DNA of 64,000 bases, taken from assembly GCA_030686115.1 (NCBI GenBank), contig CP131612.1, positions 3,224,001-3,288,000 on the forward strand, given 5' to 3'. Both the position numbers and the translations under genes were made by a program. How positions within the stretch are numbered: the stretch's first letter is position 1; every line of letters starts with the position of its first letter. This stretch comes from Psychrobacter cibarius (GTDB taxonomy: Bacteria; Pseudomonadota; Gammaproteobacteria; Pseudomonadales; Moraxellaceae). The notes beneath the pieces were generated by a model. That model searched no databases, was not told the DNA's origin, and saw only the letters and a program-made list of their open reading frames with translations. Positions 1-9,250 of this stretch are shown here, in pieces.

Positions 1-249
1 GAAAATTGCGATGCGCTACGCGAAGCTTATGCGCGGCTCAAACAAGCAGGCATCAAGTCTAAAAAAGCCTTGCTGGACTGCCGCGATGTCACTTCGGCTT
101 TGAATTATTATCAAAATGAAAATGATATCGGTATGCTGATGACCGGTGCCTTTGGCCAATCTCGTCTGCGTGAACTTCTAAAAGGTAGCGACACAAAAAA
201 ACTGCTCGGTAGCACCAAAACCCCCTACCTACTCTTCCCAAAGGTATAG
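1..249 (+). CDS. Universal stress protein (UspA family), C-terminal part
   Basis: The frame is open from the window edge to TAG at 247-249 and gives 82 residues, the C-terminal half of a Usp domain. The end contains the usual ATP-binding loop pattern G-x2-G-x9-G-S/T (near MTGAFGQSRLRELL, then LLGSTKTP) followed by the last beta strand. Usp proteins are small cytoplasmic nucleotide-binding proteins induced by growth arrest or stress; the precise role is unknown. The N-terminus lies outside the window, so it could be a single-domain or tandem Usp. A 10-bp inverted repeat starts inside the stop codon region. Confidence 0.8.
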   Translation, partial: ENCDALREAYARLKQAGIKSKKALLDCRDVTSALNYYQNENDIGMLMTGAFGQSRLRELLKGSDTKKLLGSTKTPYLLFPKV

Positions 250-301
250 GCTCTAGCCGATCTACACAGCCACCCCTCTCTCTTTGAGCGCAGAGCCTAT
301 A
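245..301. repeat. Inverted repeat spanning the usp stop codon
   Basis: Perfect 10-bp arms TATAGGCTCT (245-254) and AGAGCCTATA (292-301) enclose a 37-base pyrimidine-rich loop. The left arm contains the stop codon of the stress protein gene. There is no T-run after the right arm, so it is not a classical terminator; it may be a 3'-end stabilising structure. Confidence 0.45.
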
Positions 302-527
302 CATAAATGTTAAGCTCTGCCGCTTACCGTATCACACAGTTTTCCCTACTTTCTCCTCAAGTGATTCGTTTCATATACCAAACTAGGTTAGCAAATCATC
401 ACAGGAAATAGATGGATGGTCTCCCCAAGCACCTAAAAAGTTGGTTATAATAAAGTTTTCGTCAGTTCAACGCTAAAGGTTAATTCGCATTCTCTATGCT
501 CATAACGGTGGTTTATACCATTGCAGC

Positions 528-566
528 ATAGCCAGTATTTTTTGCCATAACTATGGCTATTTTTGA
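528..566 (+). terminator. Possible terminator upstream of the glnK promoter
   Basis: ATAGCCA (528-534) pairs with TGGCTAT (554-560) and is followed by TTTT. The loop is long (19 bases) and partly self-complementary (GCCATA/TATGGC), so the strength is uncertain. It would end transcripts coming from the stress protein gene before the glnK promoter. Confidence 0.3.
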
Positions 567-605
567 ACAAAAAAATCCAATCTTACCTATCCCCCTTGAG
601 TAAAT

Positions 606-620
606 TGGCACAGTTCTTGA
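606..620 (+). promoter_or_regulatory. Sigma-54 (-24/-12) promoter for glnK-amtB
   Basis: TGGCACAGTTCTTGA matches the RpoN consensus TGGCAC-N5-TTGC closely, with GG and the TTG element at the correct spacing. It lies about 85 bases before the glnK ATG, as expected for a nitrogen-regulated glnK-amtB operon activated by NtrC under nitrogen limitation. No convincing pair of NtrC sites was identified by eye upstream. Confidence 0.65.
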
Positions 621-1043
<423 letters not shown>

Positions 1044-1118
1044 CGCGCAAGGCCATATAGACACAGATTTATAGATCATACCGATAGCTGTATTGCATCA
1101 ATTCAAGGGGGAATTAAC

Positions 1119-2381
1119 ATGCAAAATCAAATCTTCGAGCTCCAGTACGCACTTGACACGTTTTACTTTTTAATGTGCGGGGCGCTCGTCATGTGGATGG
1201 CAGCAGGCTTCACCATGTTAGAAGCTGGACTCGTCCGCTCAAAAAACACCGTTGAGATTTTAACCAAAAATATCGCACTTTTTGCCACCGCTTGTACCAT
1301 GTACATGATATGCGGCTATGCCATTATGTATGGTGGCAACCTATTCTTGAGCGGTATCGCGGGTAATGAAACGCTGGTAGCAGATGCCCTAGCAGCCTCC
1401 GCTGAAAATGGCTTTGACGGTGATTCTGTTTACTCCGCTGCGTCTGATTTTTTCTTCCAAGTGGTGTTTGTTGCAACCTGTATGTCGATCGTTTCAGGAG
1501 CGGTGGCTGAGCGCATGAAGCTGTGGTCGTTCTTATTATTTGCTGTGGTGATGACTGGTATCATTTATCCATTAGAGGGTAGCTGGACGTGGGGTGGCAA
1601 TGATGTATTTGGTATGTTCAATTTAGGCGACATGGGTTTTTCTGATTTTGCAGGTTCTGGTATCGTCCATATGGCGGGTGCTGCGGCTGCATTAGCAGGG
1701 GTATTATTATTAGGTGCACGTAAAGGCAAGTATGGCCCTAATGGTGAAATACGCGCCATTCCAGGGGCTAACTTACCACTGGCAGCGCTTGGAACACTTA
1801 TTCTCTGGATGGGTTGGTTCGGTTTCAATGGCGGCTCGGTGCTAAAACTGGGTGATATTGCCAGTGCTAACTCGGTTGCTATGGTCTTTTTAAATACCAA
1901 TGCAGCAGCGGCAGGCGGTGCAATTGGTGCTTTAATAATAGCACGCATCATCTTTGGCAAAGCTGACTTAACCATGCTCTTAAATGGTGCACTCGCAGGA
2001 TTAGTCGCTATCACAGCAGAACCCTCAACCCCATCTGCATTACAAGCAACACTGTTTGGTTTGATCGCTGGCGTTATCGTTGTGCTATCTATCTTAGCAT
2101 TGGATAAAATAAAAATAGATGATCCAGTGGGTGCTATCTCAGTTCATGGTGTAGTCGGTCTGTTCGGTCTACTTATCGTACCAATTACCAATCCAGCAGC
2201 ATCGTTCGTAGGTCAGATTGCTGGTGCAGCCACTATCTTTACTTGGGTATTCATCGCCAGCTTAATCACTTGGGCAGTTATCAAATTAGTGATTGGTCTG
2301 CGTATCTCTGAAGAAGATGAGTATGAAGGTGCGGATATAGCAGAGTGTGGTATGGAAGCATATCCAGAATTTGTGAGATAA
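1119..2381 (+). CDS. amtB: Ammonium transporter AmtB
   Basis: Inner-membrane ammonium channel of the Amt/Mep/Rh family. The 420 residues form about eleven hydrophobic helices. The twin pore histidines sit in GIVHMAGAAAALAG and SVHGVVGLFGLL, and the family signature DFFFQVVFVATCMSIVSGAVAERMK region is present. The start is preceded by a strong ribosome site (GGGGGAA). It is cotranscribed with glnK, whose product gates it. No separate signal peptide is evident; the first helix begins near residue 10. A hairpin terminator follows at 2417. Confidence 0.95.
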   Translation: MQNQIFELQYALDTFYFLMCGALVMWMAAGFTMLEAGLVRSKNTVEILTKNIALFATACTMYMICGYAIMYGGNLFLSGIAGNETLVADALAASAENGFDGDSVYSAASDFFFQVVFVATCMSIVSGAVAERMKLWSFLLFAVVMTGIIYPLEGSWTWGGNDVFGMFNLGDMGFSDFAGSGIVHMAGAAAALAGVLLLGARKGKYGPNGEIRAIPGANLPLAALGTLILWMGWFGFNGGSVLKLGDIASANSVAMVFLNTNAAAAGGAIGALIIARIIFGKADLTMLLNGALAGLVAITAEPSTPSALQATLFGLIAGVIVVLSILALDKIKIDDPVGAISVHGVVGLFGLLIVPITNPAASFVGQIAGAATIFTWVFIASLITWAVIKLVIGLRISEEDEYEGADIAECGMEAYPEFVR

Positions 2382-2416
2382 GCTCTGAAGCCAATATTAA
2401 AATATATGTACTAAAA

Positions 2417-2455
2417 ATCCCGCATGACCAAAAGGTATTGCGGGATCTTTATTTA
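2417..2455. terminator. Rho-independent terminator after amtB
   Basis: ATCCCGCA (2417-2424) pairs perfectly with TGCGGGAT (2439-2446) and is followed by CTTTATTTATTT. The preceding run of A residues means it can also serve the convergent gene ending at 2497. Confidence 0.8.
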
Positions 2456-2496
2456 TTTATAAATATTAGGTCTAATACTAAAAATAAACGATAGGT

Positions 2497-2880
2497 TTAT
2501 TTCTTTTTCCACGTTTGACTGCGTGAGAATGGACCGATATAACCTTTTAGATTTAAGGTGTTGCCACTCAAGTTTGCGGTCATACGATAATCTTTGCCTT
2601 TTTCAGGATCAGTGATCGTACCACCACTATATTTGCCACCACCATCAGACTTTAAACCTTTAATAATGGTCGTACCAACGTGCTTTTTACCTTTGGCTGA
2701 GTTAGTAGCGATAAGCGTACCTGTTAGTACACCATTTGACTCAGTAATCTTTACGGTACCTTTTGGCTTACCTTCATCAAATGTCTGCCATGTGGTATTG
2801 GCCAAAGGATCAGCGGCGAATGCCATGCTTGCTAAACTGATACCTGCAACAGCTAGAGTGGTTTTGGTAAATAATTTCAT
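2497..2880 (-). CDS. Secreted DUF2147-family protein
   Basis: A 127-residue exported protein. The first ~22 residues (MKLFTKTTLAVAGISLASMAFA) are a standard Sec signal peptide; the mature part begins ADPLANTTWQTFDEGKPKG and contains the beta-rich pattern GVLTGTLIATN, GLKSDGGGKYSGGTITDPEKGKDY, GYIGPFSRSQTW typical of DUF2147, a lipocalin-like periplasmic family of unknown function. The ATG at 2880 is chosen over an upstream start at 2901 because AAGGGA lies eight bases before it and because it starts the signal peptide directly. It is monocistronic. Confidence 0.8.
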   Translation of the reverse strand: MKLFTKTTLAVAGISLASMAFAADPLANTTWQTFDEGKPKGTVKITESNGVLTGTLIATNSAKGKKHVGTTIIKGLKSDGGGKYSGGTITDPEKGKDYRMTANLSGNTLNLKGYIGPFSRSQTWKKK

Positions 2881-3137
2881 AGACTGATTCCCTTCATACA
2901 ATGATTACTCGAAACGTTATGTTTCTGATCTCCTAGGCTTATCCTTCGCTAAAATCCCTATTAACAGCTATGCGACTTTCTACTCTTTGGAAGTGATTAG
3001 CGCATCTAAAAAAACTGCTCATCAAAATTTTATACGACATAAGCGATGTCTTGACTCATTATAAGCAATTTTAAGCTTTTGCCTAGTAATTTTTTTATAG
3101 TTTATTATTTCTATAAAAATTGAACTATATCAAATAG

Positions 3138-3401
3138 TTATAAAAAAGGATTGTCGATATTTTTATCCAACCGGTCATCTTTTTCTTTTGACTTATGCTG
3201 ACTATTATTGTAAATAGCATCATTTTCAAACGCCTGAAGAATCTTGCTTGTTAGTTCATGTAACTGTTGTGCTTGCTCATATCCAGTAGCATCAAGAGTC
3301 AAATCAATATCGCCATATATAATAATTTTATCTGTTTGGTTTTCGATGATAAGCTCACCAATTTGCATGCTTTGGTGGTCATTGGCAAATGGATCAATCA
3401 T
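3138..3401 (-). CDS. Small hypothetical protein, 87 residues
   Basis: Not recognised. The product is acidic and polar, with no signal peptide or membrane segment; residues 10-35 look like beta strands (IGELIIENQTDKIIIYGDIDLTL) and 40-60 like a helix. A good ribosome site (AAGGAG) precedes the ATG, which supports it as a real gene. It is AT-rich and stands alone between two secreted-protein genes. Confidence 0.55.
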   Translation of the reverse strand: MIDPFANDHQSMQIGELIIENQTDKIIIYGDIDLTLDATGYEQAQQLHELTSKILQAFENDAIYNNSQHKSKEKDDRLDKNIDNPFL

Positions 3402-3488
3402 TTGATTCTCCTTTTGATTAACAATATCTTGCGTAATTTTTGGATTTTTTGTGCCTTTTATTATATATAGACTCGTGTCACAAAGGCA

Positions 3489-4382
3489 TTATGCTTGCAA
3501 TTGGGCGATTACCCACTCAAGAATCGCCCAAACAAACAGCATCCACGCCGGCTCTTCTGTTGGCTCATCGGGCAACTCGGAGCTTTCACCCGCCTTTAAT
3601 GGCAGATCAAATGCCTGTGTTTTGGTTTTGGCATCCAAGACGGGCAGCACATCGATACCAATTCTGGTCGAGAGTTCATCAATACTAATAACCTCTATGC
3701 GCTCTGACTCATCATTGGGTGCATAATAGACCCCTGCTTGATTAATCGCTGGTATATAGACGGCTTTAAAAAAATGACTGGGCACCAGTACACGATCTGC
3801 CAATTGCTTGGTTGTTTTGCCAGTAAATGCTACTCCTGTAATGCTATAAACCTCTCCATATTGCTGGGTCAAATAGCGAGTGGCTGATTCAATATTACGC
3901 CAGATATAGCGATTGTTGCGCGGTGACTGCGGAGCGATATTGGCAAGGCTAAAGCTATCATATTGTTGACTGCGATTCGCCATATCGGCATTGGGCGCTA
4001 AATGCCCGCGATCATAGCCAGAGCCTGAATAGTCAGACAATGAGGCGCGTGCGGATTTTGGTAACCTACTTTCTTCATGAAAGCTGTCTTCACGATCAAT
4101 TTCTTTTGCTTGTTGTAAACGCTTGCGATCCAAATATTCTGCCGACCAAAGCGGTGTACGCGACACGCCAGAATACATAATGGCAAAACCATCCATGCAT
4201 AAAGCTTGGGTTTTGTTGCTTAGCTTGGTATTAATAAACTCAGGATAGACACCACCATAAAAAGACTCGCTACACTGAGTAAAGTCATCAGCATGCGCTG
4301 AAGTTATACTTACGACCACCGCCATCACGGTCATTGTAATACTGTTTTTCAAACGGGCATTCAGCCTACCGAAACTTATCAT
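3489..4382 (-). CDS. Secreted DNA/RNA non-specific endonuclease
   Basis: A 297-residue extracellular or periplasmic nuclease of the NUC1/EndoG beta-beta-alpha-metal family. An N-terminal signal peptide ends around SITSAHA (residue 31). The catalytic block D-R-G-H (124-127, His127 general base) in YDRGHLAPNADM and the metal-site asparagine region (NIAPQSPRNNRYIWRNIE, residues 148-165) are intact. It probably degrades environmental nucleic acid for phosphate or nucleotides. The C-terminal ~40 residues are acidic then hydrophobic (MLFVWAILEWVIAQLQA), possibly a membrane anchor. The last codons contain a perfect 10-bp inverted repeat. No immunity partner is adjacent, so a toxin role is unlikely. 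Confidence 0.85.
   Translation of the reverse strand: MISFGRLNARLKNSITMTVMAVVVSITSAHADDFTQCSESFYGGVYPEFINTKLSNKTQALCMDGFAIMYSGVSRTPLWSAEYLDRKRLQQAKEIDREDSFHEESRLPKSARASLSDYSGSGYDRGHLAPNADMANRSQQYDSFSLANIAPQSPRNNRYIWRNIESATRYLTQQYGEVYSITGVAFTGKTTKQLADRVLVPSHFFKAVYIPAINQAGVYYAPNDESERIEVISIDELSTRIGIDVLPVLDAKTKTQAFDLPLKAGESSELPDEPTEEPAWMLFVWAILEWVIAQLQA
3501..3531. repeat. Hairpin inside the 3' end of the endonuclease gene
   Basis: TTGGGCGATT (3501-3510) and AATCGCCCAA (3522-3531) are perfect complements with an 11-base loop and lie wholly within the last coding codons. No T-run follows directly, so it may act as an mRNA 3' stabiliser. Confidence 0.5.
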
Positions 4383-4466
4383 TCAACTTTCAACCATCTA
4401 TGCTTGTCATTACGTATACGCTATCGTAGCAGGCGTTTGTAAATAAAGAAAGATAAGGTGCAAGTC

Positions 4467-4495
4467 GTGACATTCTAGACAGTATCCGCTATACT
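4467..4495 (+). promoter_or_regulatory. Sigma-70 promoter of tRNA-Ser
   Basis: GTGACA (4467-4472), a 17-base spacer and TATACT (4490-4495) lie 15 bases before the tRNA 5' end; both hexamers and the spacing are near consensus. Confidence 0.65.
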
Positions 4496-4510
4496 AAGCC
4501 GTCTAAAAAC

Positions 4511-4601
4511 GGTGAAGTGGGTGAGTGGCTGAAACCGCACGCCTGGAAAGTGTGTATGCGTTAATAGCGTATCGAGGGTTCGAATCCCTCCTTCACCGCC
4601 A
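4511..4601 (+). tRNA. tRNA-Ser (anticodon GGA)
   Basis: Class II tRNA with a long variable arm. The acceptor stem GGTGAAG pairs with CTTCACC (4591-4597), the discriminator is G and CCA is encoded (4599-4601). The anticodon loop CTGGAAA carries GGA, reading UCC and UCU. The T-arm GGGTTCGAATCCC is canonical. Confidence 0.95.
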
Positions 4602-4766
4602 ATCTTATATAATAATAATACCTATTTTTTTCCCATCTGTTCAAACAACTCCGAAATACCTTTTAGTCCAAAACACTTTCTGAAATTTTTAATTACAAAC
4701 CTCTTTTTGGCTTAATCTATTTGCCTATGCCATTTTGTAACCTTTTATTTATTACATTCCTCTCGC

Positions 4767-5492
4767 TTACGCTCCTCCCGCACCTTTACTTGATGTTTCG
4801 CTATTTTCTACCAACATCGCAGCAGCCGTTTTTTTGAGTATCGTCCACTGCGCATCGTCGACATAGATGCCTTCTTTCCATGCGCGCTGATGCGTTTCAA
4901 ATAGCTCATCTGTCGATATTTTATGATTGAAATGCTGTATGTCCTGTTCAATATCAAAATTTTGGGTCGCAATTTCAATGACCATGTCATTGGTATTGTA
5001 ATTGGCTTGTGCTTGGTCAAAAAAGTATAAATCAGGATACACAAAACCTTGATTTAACGTAAATAATGTATGCTTGGGCACAGAGCCATTGTCCCATTTA
5101 GCCAAACAAGCAAAGCCTTTGGCAGCCAGCCCCACCAGCTCACTATAAGCCAACCAGCGGTTATGACAGTTCTGTAAATAAATATGAAAATGCGCTAAAT
5201 CACCCATTTTTTCAAGCGCATAGTCAATGATAGTCGGCAAGTGACAAGCCAAGCTGCTACCATGCAAATCTAAACGAATAGCGCCGTCTTGTTGATGGAC
5301 GATATCGATTGGCGTATCGTGCTCAGTTAAGATATACGGACTGGCATTGTTAAAGTGTCTGATACCGTCCAAGCCCGCCATCTGTAATTCAGCGACCATG
5401 GTAGCAATCACATCCGCTTCGCCTACTTCACGGTGCATCCCAGTAAAGGCTTTGTGTACTATCGTCACGATTTCATTATGCGATACGATCAT
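4767..5492 (-). CDS. DUF3726 family protein
   Basis: A 241-residue cytoplasmic protein of unknown function. The N-terminal part (SHNEIVTIVHKAFTGMHREVGEADVIATMVAELQMAGLDGI) has the pattern of DUF3726, which resembles the N-terminal helices of the Ldh2 malate/lactate dehydrogenase family, but no dinucleotide motif or catalytic residue is clear. It is the last gene of the six-gene operon and its ATG lies 17 bp inside the end of the 579-residue gene, so the two are probably translationally coupled and may form a complex. The chemistry is unknown. Confidence 0.65.
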   Translation of the reverse strand: MIVSHNEIVTIVHKAFTGMHREVGEADVIATMVAELQMAGLDGIRHFNNASPYILTEHDTPIDIVHQQDGAIRLDLHGSSLACHLPTIIDYALEKMGDLAHFHIYLQNCHNRWLAYSELVGLAAKGFACLAKWDNGSVPKHTLFTLNQGFVYPDLYFFDQAQANYNTNDMVIEIATQNFDIEQDIQHFNHKISTDELFETHQRAWKEGIYVDDAQWTILKKTAAAMLVENSETSSKGAGGA

Positions 5493-7215
5493 GAGTCAAA
5501 CCTCCCTGCTCTTTCGATAAATCGGGTAATAAAGGAAACAGCCACTCATCACTATGCACTTCTGCAAACAAAGGCGCACCTTGAAACAAGGTGATCCGCA
5601 CCCAGCGATCTGATCTGGGATCGAACTTGGTGGCACCAAACATCGATAATTTACACCGTAACAGGTGCATGGGTAATGCGGTTTTATGCAAGACATTCAT
5701 CTGAATATCGCCCAGTGGCTTATGTCCCATCGTCCAAACGCGGCGCGCAATCGAGCGATACTTTGGCTGATTTAAGATGAACTCTGAAATGAGCTGCTGT
5801 GGATCGGTGGGTTTCAACGCGAGATACAGCTTATTTGCTTGCCGTGCGATGTCTAATGCAAGCTCACGATCAGCACCCGGTTCTTGCCCGCGCACGCCCA
5901 TCCTTGGCTCTTCTTTATCCACCGAACGATACCAAAACCAATGGCTATTATCGGGCTGGCTAAAATCAATATTAATCGCCCACTGATAATATCGCTCTAA
6001 TACATCGATTAAATCTTGGATCACCTTGCCTTTCGGTAACGATAGCGTTTCATCGGCATTTATTTTTTCTTGAAACGCATCGACACGCTTAGGATAAAGC
6101 TCCATCAAGCAAGAGATAATCACTTCTTGGCTCTCAAGGCTTAGGTAATGGTGAGCTTGTAAGAACTCCGCCCATGTACTGTATTGATTAATGGTTGCCA
6201 TCAAATTATTTTGTAGTACGGCTAATTCCGCAACGACCGCTTCATTGAGTTTAATTTGCTGCTCATTGATAGTGACAGTTTCACTAAAATGCTGAATAGC
6301 GCGTTTGATTAAACTGGCAAAATGCGCCGTTTCATTAGGCTCAATTTGGCAAACCAGTGTCGCTTGTAACGCTTCTTCACGGGTAGTTAGCCATTGATCG
6401 ACGACACAGGGATGGTTGATTAGATACGGTGCCATGCCTAGACCGGTGGCGTTACCAACTCCCAAGTAACGCTTAATCTCTGGATGCAGAGCAGCGGCGT
6501 TGCTACCGCCTTTTTGCTTTGCCAAATAATCGACCCAATCTAAGCTAAACTCACGCAGCAAATACACGGCACACATCTGCGCTCGAAAGGATTGATCAAA
6601 ATCTGCACTGTGCTCTAACGGTTTGAAGTCATAAATACCAAACTTACCATTGCCATAGACGGCAGTAGTGCGCAATATATAACCCACTTGCGCAAGTATA
6701 TCTAAATCTGGTTGCTGACCAACGGCGAGTGAGCTAACGATATGATCAAAGACCCGTACGCTTTTATTTGCTCGTGCCAGCACCATCACCATATTAGAGT
6801 TGCGACCCGCTTCTTGCAGCGGTACGTTGGCTTGTAGGTTACCCAGTAATTCCTCACTTATTTCACCAAAGACCAGACCAAAGGTCACATCCCATTTTTG
6901 GGCAATCACCCTATCATTACGCTCTTCATCAGCCAGCTCATTACAAAACACCACCAGATGATACAGATGCTCTGGAGTATTGAGGCGATAAATAACCGTG
7001 CCATAGCCTTGCTCATCCAAATCCCACAAATGGGTACTGAGCGTCCATTGCTCTCTATCAATCTTACGCAGTAACGTGCGCACAAAGCTAATGCGAGTTT
7101 GGTGCATCGCGCCCAACCTTTCTGCATTCATAATCACGTCACGAGTACGAAACTCAGTGCTCAGTTGAGGTGGCTTGACGTTAATGCTTTCATTATTTGC
7201 ATGAATCATATTCAT
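5476..7215 (-). CDS. Unknown 579-residue protein of the betaine-like operon
   Basis: I do not recognise a domain. The protein is soluble, without signal peptide or membrane helices, rich in aromatic residues and histidine, with blocks that look conserved: YGTVIYRLNTPEHLYHLVVFCNEL (about 75-98), YILRTTAVYGNGKFGIYDF (about 185-203), HPEIKRYLGVGNATGLGMAPYLINHP (about 252-277) and DNSHWFWYRSVDKEEPRMG (about 427-445). The block with several Gly, Asn and His residues could be an active site. It sits between a BCCT transporter and a DUF3726 gene that overlaps its stop by 17 bp, so it is a candidate catalytic component for the imported substrate. Start ATG at 7215; AAGG lies about ten bases upstream. 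Confidence 0.6.
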   Translation of the reverse strand: MNMIHANNESINVKPPQLSTEFRTRDVIMNAERLGAMHQTRISFVRTLLRKIDREQWTLSTHLWDLDEQGYGTVIYRLNTPEHLYHLVVFCNELADEERNDRVIAQKWDVTFGLVFGEISEELLGNLQANVPLQEAGRNSNMVMVLARANKSVRVFDHIVSSLAVGQQPDLDILAQVGYILRTTAVYGNGKFGIYDFKPLEHSADFDQSFRAQMCAVYLLREFSLDWVDYLAKQKGGSNAAALHPEIKRYLGVGNATGLGMAPYLINHPCVVDQWLTTREEALQATLVCQIEPNETAHFASLIKRAIQHFSETVTINEQQIKLNEAVVAELAVLQNNLMATINQYSTWAEFLQAHHYLSLESQEVIISCLMELYPKRVDAFQEKINADETLSLPKGKVIQDLIDVLERYYQWAINIDFSQPDNSHWFWYRSVDKEEPRMGVRGQEPGADRELALDIARQANKLYLALKPTDPQQLISEFILNQPKYRSIARRVWTMGHKPLGDIQMNVLHKTALPMHLLRCKLSMFGATKFDPRSDRWVRITLFQGAPLFAEVHSDEWLFPLLPDLSKEQGGLTHDRIA

Positions 7216-7341
7216 AATTTCACTACCTTACCTAATATATTGAGCCAGCAGCTTTGTTAATAATGCCAATGATGATATCTATCGGTAAATAAGTATTCAG
7301 CCGTTTTGAGGATCGTTGTTTGGACCTTGACCGTTTGGTAG

Positions 7342-9027
7342 TCAATCAGTTTTTTGAGTAAGCTTTTCCTTAGCGAGCTTTTCTTCGCTAATTTTATGTC
7401 TTACCTCTACCTGATTAGGTCGATACAAGTCTTGCTCTCGCGCCATTTGCTGGGCAATTTGTGGCCCGTTCCATAGCGATGGCAGCAGGATAAAAGAGAC
7501 TGGCACAGCGGTAATTACGATAAAAGACTGCAACGCTGTCACGCCACCTGAACCAAGCGAGATTAAAACAATCGCTGTCACCCCCATCATGATGCCCCAA
7601 AAGGTACGAATCATGGCGTTTGGCTCACGCTCGCCACTGATGACCACACTGATGGTATAGGTCATCGAATCACCTGTCGTGACGATAAAAACGGTGGTTA
7701 AAATTAGAAATAATATCGAGGTAATTAAAGGAAAGGGTAATTGCTGCGTGACTGCCAATAGTGCACCAGGTAAGTTAAAGCCTTCAAACGCGCTACTGAC
7801 ACTGCCCGGATTGGCAATCTCAAACGCCAGACCAGAACCACCAACGACGGTGAACCAAAAGCAAGTAACGAGTGGCGCAATGATACAAACCGTGGTAATC
7901 AATTGACGAATCGTACGACCTCGTGAGATACGAGCAATAAATATCGCCATCATAGGGCCATAACCCAAGAACCAACCCCAAAAGAACACGGTCCAACCGC
8001 CAAGCCAGCCTTCATCACCGCGAAAAGTGGCCATCGGAATAAAGTTATCGACCATCGTGCCGACACCTTGAATATAACCATTGACGATAAAATTGGTCGG
8101 TCCAAATATCAAAATAAAGACCATCAGCGCAACTGCCAATATGACATTGAAGCGGCTGAGCAATTGCATGCCTCGAGCAAGACCGCTGATCGCTGATAAG
8201 GTATAAAGCACAATCGCGAATATGATAATGATAAGCTGGGTGGCAAAAGTATCAGGAATACCAAACAATTCATTCAGTGCATAGCTGGTCTGTAGACCCA
8301 AAAAACCAATAGGGCCAATCGTACCCGCAGCCACGGCGACGATACAGCAAGCATCGATAATCGCGCCCGTTTGACCAGTAAGTACGCGCTCACCAAACAT
8401 AGGATAAAGAAGTGTGCGAGGTTTCAGCGGCAAACCTTTGTCATAATGCAAATGCATGACCACAATCGCGGTCAAACTACCGACAATCGACCACGCCAAA
8501 AATCCCCAATGCATAAAAGATTGTGATAAGGCGTTAAATGCTCGTTGTTGCAAGTCTGGTGACTCACCGTATAAAGGAGGCGCTGACACGAAATGAGCAA
8601 TAGGTTCTGCCGCCGCCCAAAAAACCCCGCCGCCAGCCAACAATGTACAAAATAGAATGGCCATCCACTTGAAATTGTCCATTTCAGGCTTTGGTAAGTT
8701 GCCCAAAATAACACGACCCGTGCGACCTGCACCAACCGCTAAAGCGATGACGAAAGTAGCGAGAAGCAAAATTTGCCAAAAAGGACCAAAGATATTGGCC
8801 GACCATTTAAAACCAACATCCACGATTGTTGCTAACTGTGCTTCTGCAAAAATCGCCATGAGCACAAAAATTGTAATAAACCCGCCACTATACCAAAAGG
8901 CCGGGTTTTTTAGCCCCAACGCATCAATATCGGCAGCAGCTGGTACAGCGCTGACCTTATCTGCTGTGCTATTGGCAGCGTTTGAGCGTCCTTGCTCAAC
9001 TTGATTAAGTCCCTTTAAATCGGCCAT
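7342..9027 (-). CDS. BCCT family betaine/carnitine/choline-type transporter
   Basis: Inner-membrane secondary transporter of the betaine-choline-carnitine family, 561 residues with about twelve membrane helices. Family features include the tryptophan-rich segment GWTVFFWGWFLGYGPMMAIFIARISRGRTIRQ and the preceding glycine-rich GVFWAAAEPIAHF. Substrates of the family are quaternary-ammonium or similar zwitterions; here the substrate is unknown. ATG 9027 is chosen over an earlier one at 9099 because GGAG is correctly spaced and the upstream residues are atypical. The cytoplasmic C-terminal tail is short, so an osmosensory role is less likely than nutrient uptake. A hairpin separates it from the upstream M19 gene. 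Confidence 0.88.
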   Translation of the reverse strand: MADLKGLNQVEQGRSNAANSTADKVSAVPAAADIDALGLKNPAFWYSGGFITIFVLMAIFAEAQLATIVDVGFKWSANIFGPFWQILLLATFVIALAVGAGRTGRVILGNLPKPEMDNFKWMAILFCTLLAGGGVFWAAAEPIAHFVSAPPLYGESPDLQQRAFNALSQSFMHWGFLAWSIVGSLTAIVVMHLHYDKGLPLKPRTLLYPMFGERVLTGQTGAIIDACCIVAVAAGTIGPIGFLGLQTSYALNELFGIPDTFATQLIIIIFAIVLYTLSAISGLARGMQLLSRFNVILAVALMVFILIFGPTNFIVNGYIQGVGTMVDNFIPMATFRGDEGWLGGWTVFFWGWFLGYGPMMAIFIARISRGRTIRQLITTVCIIAPLVTCFWFTVVGGSGLAFEIANPGSVSSAFEGFNLPGALLAVTQQLPFPLITSILFLILTTVFIVTTGDSMTYTISVVISGEREPNAMIRTFWGIMMGVTAIVLISLGSGGVTALQSFIVITAVPVSFILLPSLWNGPQIAQQMAREQDLYRPNQVEVRHKISEEKLAKEKLTQKTD

Positions 9028-9174
9028 GATGTGGCTCCATATGCTAAGGCTAATGTTGCGTTTTAAATCAGAGGTATCGCAATGAGGATATAACCACATA
9101 GCCTCACCATATTATTTACTTCAAAGCTATTTACTTTAAAGCTCTCTATTTCAAAACTGTCTATTTCAAATGGC

Positions 9175-9213
9175 TGTGCGCTATAAAACGCCTGTCATTT
9201 TATAGCGGTTTCG
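9175..9213. repeat. Intercistronic hairpin between M19 and BCCT genes
   Basis: CGCTATAAAA (9179-9188) pairs perfectly with TTTTATAGCG (9198-9207); GTGCG and CGCAC outside can extend it. It lies between the stop of the M19 gene and the start of the transporter gene on the same strand. It may be a partial terminator or processing site that tunes transporter expression. Confidence 0.5.
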
Positions 9214-9250
9214 CACAATAACTGGCTAAAAAATCTTTAGAAGTGGCTGC

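Noticed and set aside
1565..2014. Long antisense frame inside amtB
   Set aside because: Hydrophobic mirror of the AmtB helices with no ribosome site; a codon-bias shadow.
4511..4601. tRNA-Ser as an integration site of a genomic island
   Set aside because: No integrase and no direct repeat of the tRNA 3' end was seen downstream; neighbours look like ordinary chromosome.
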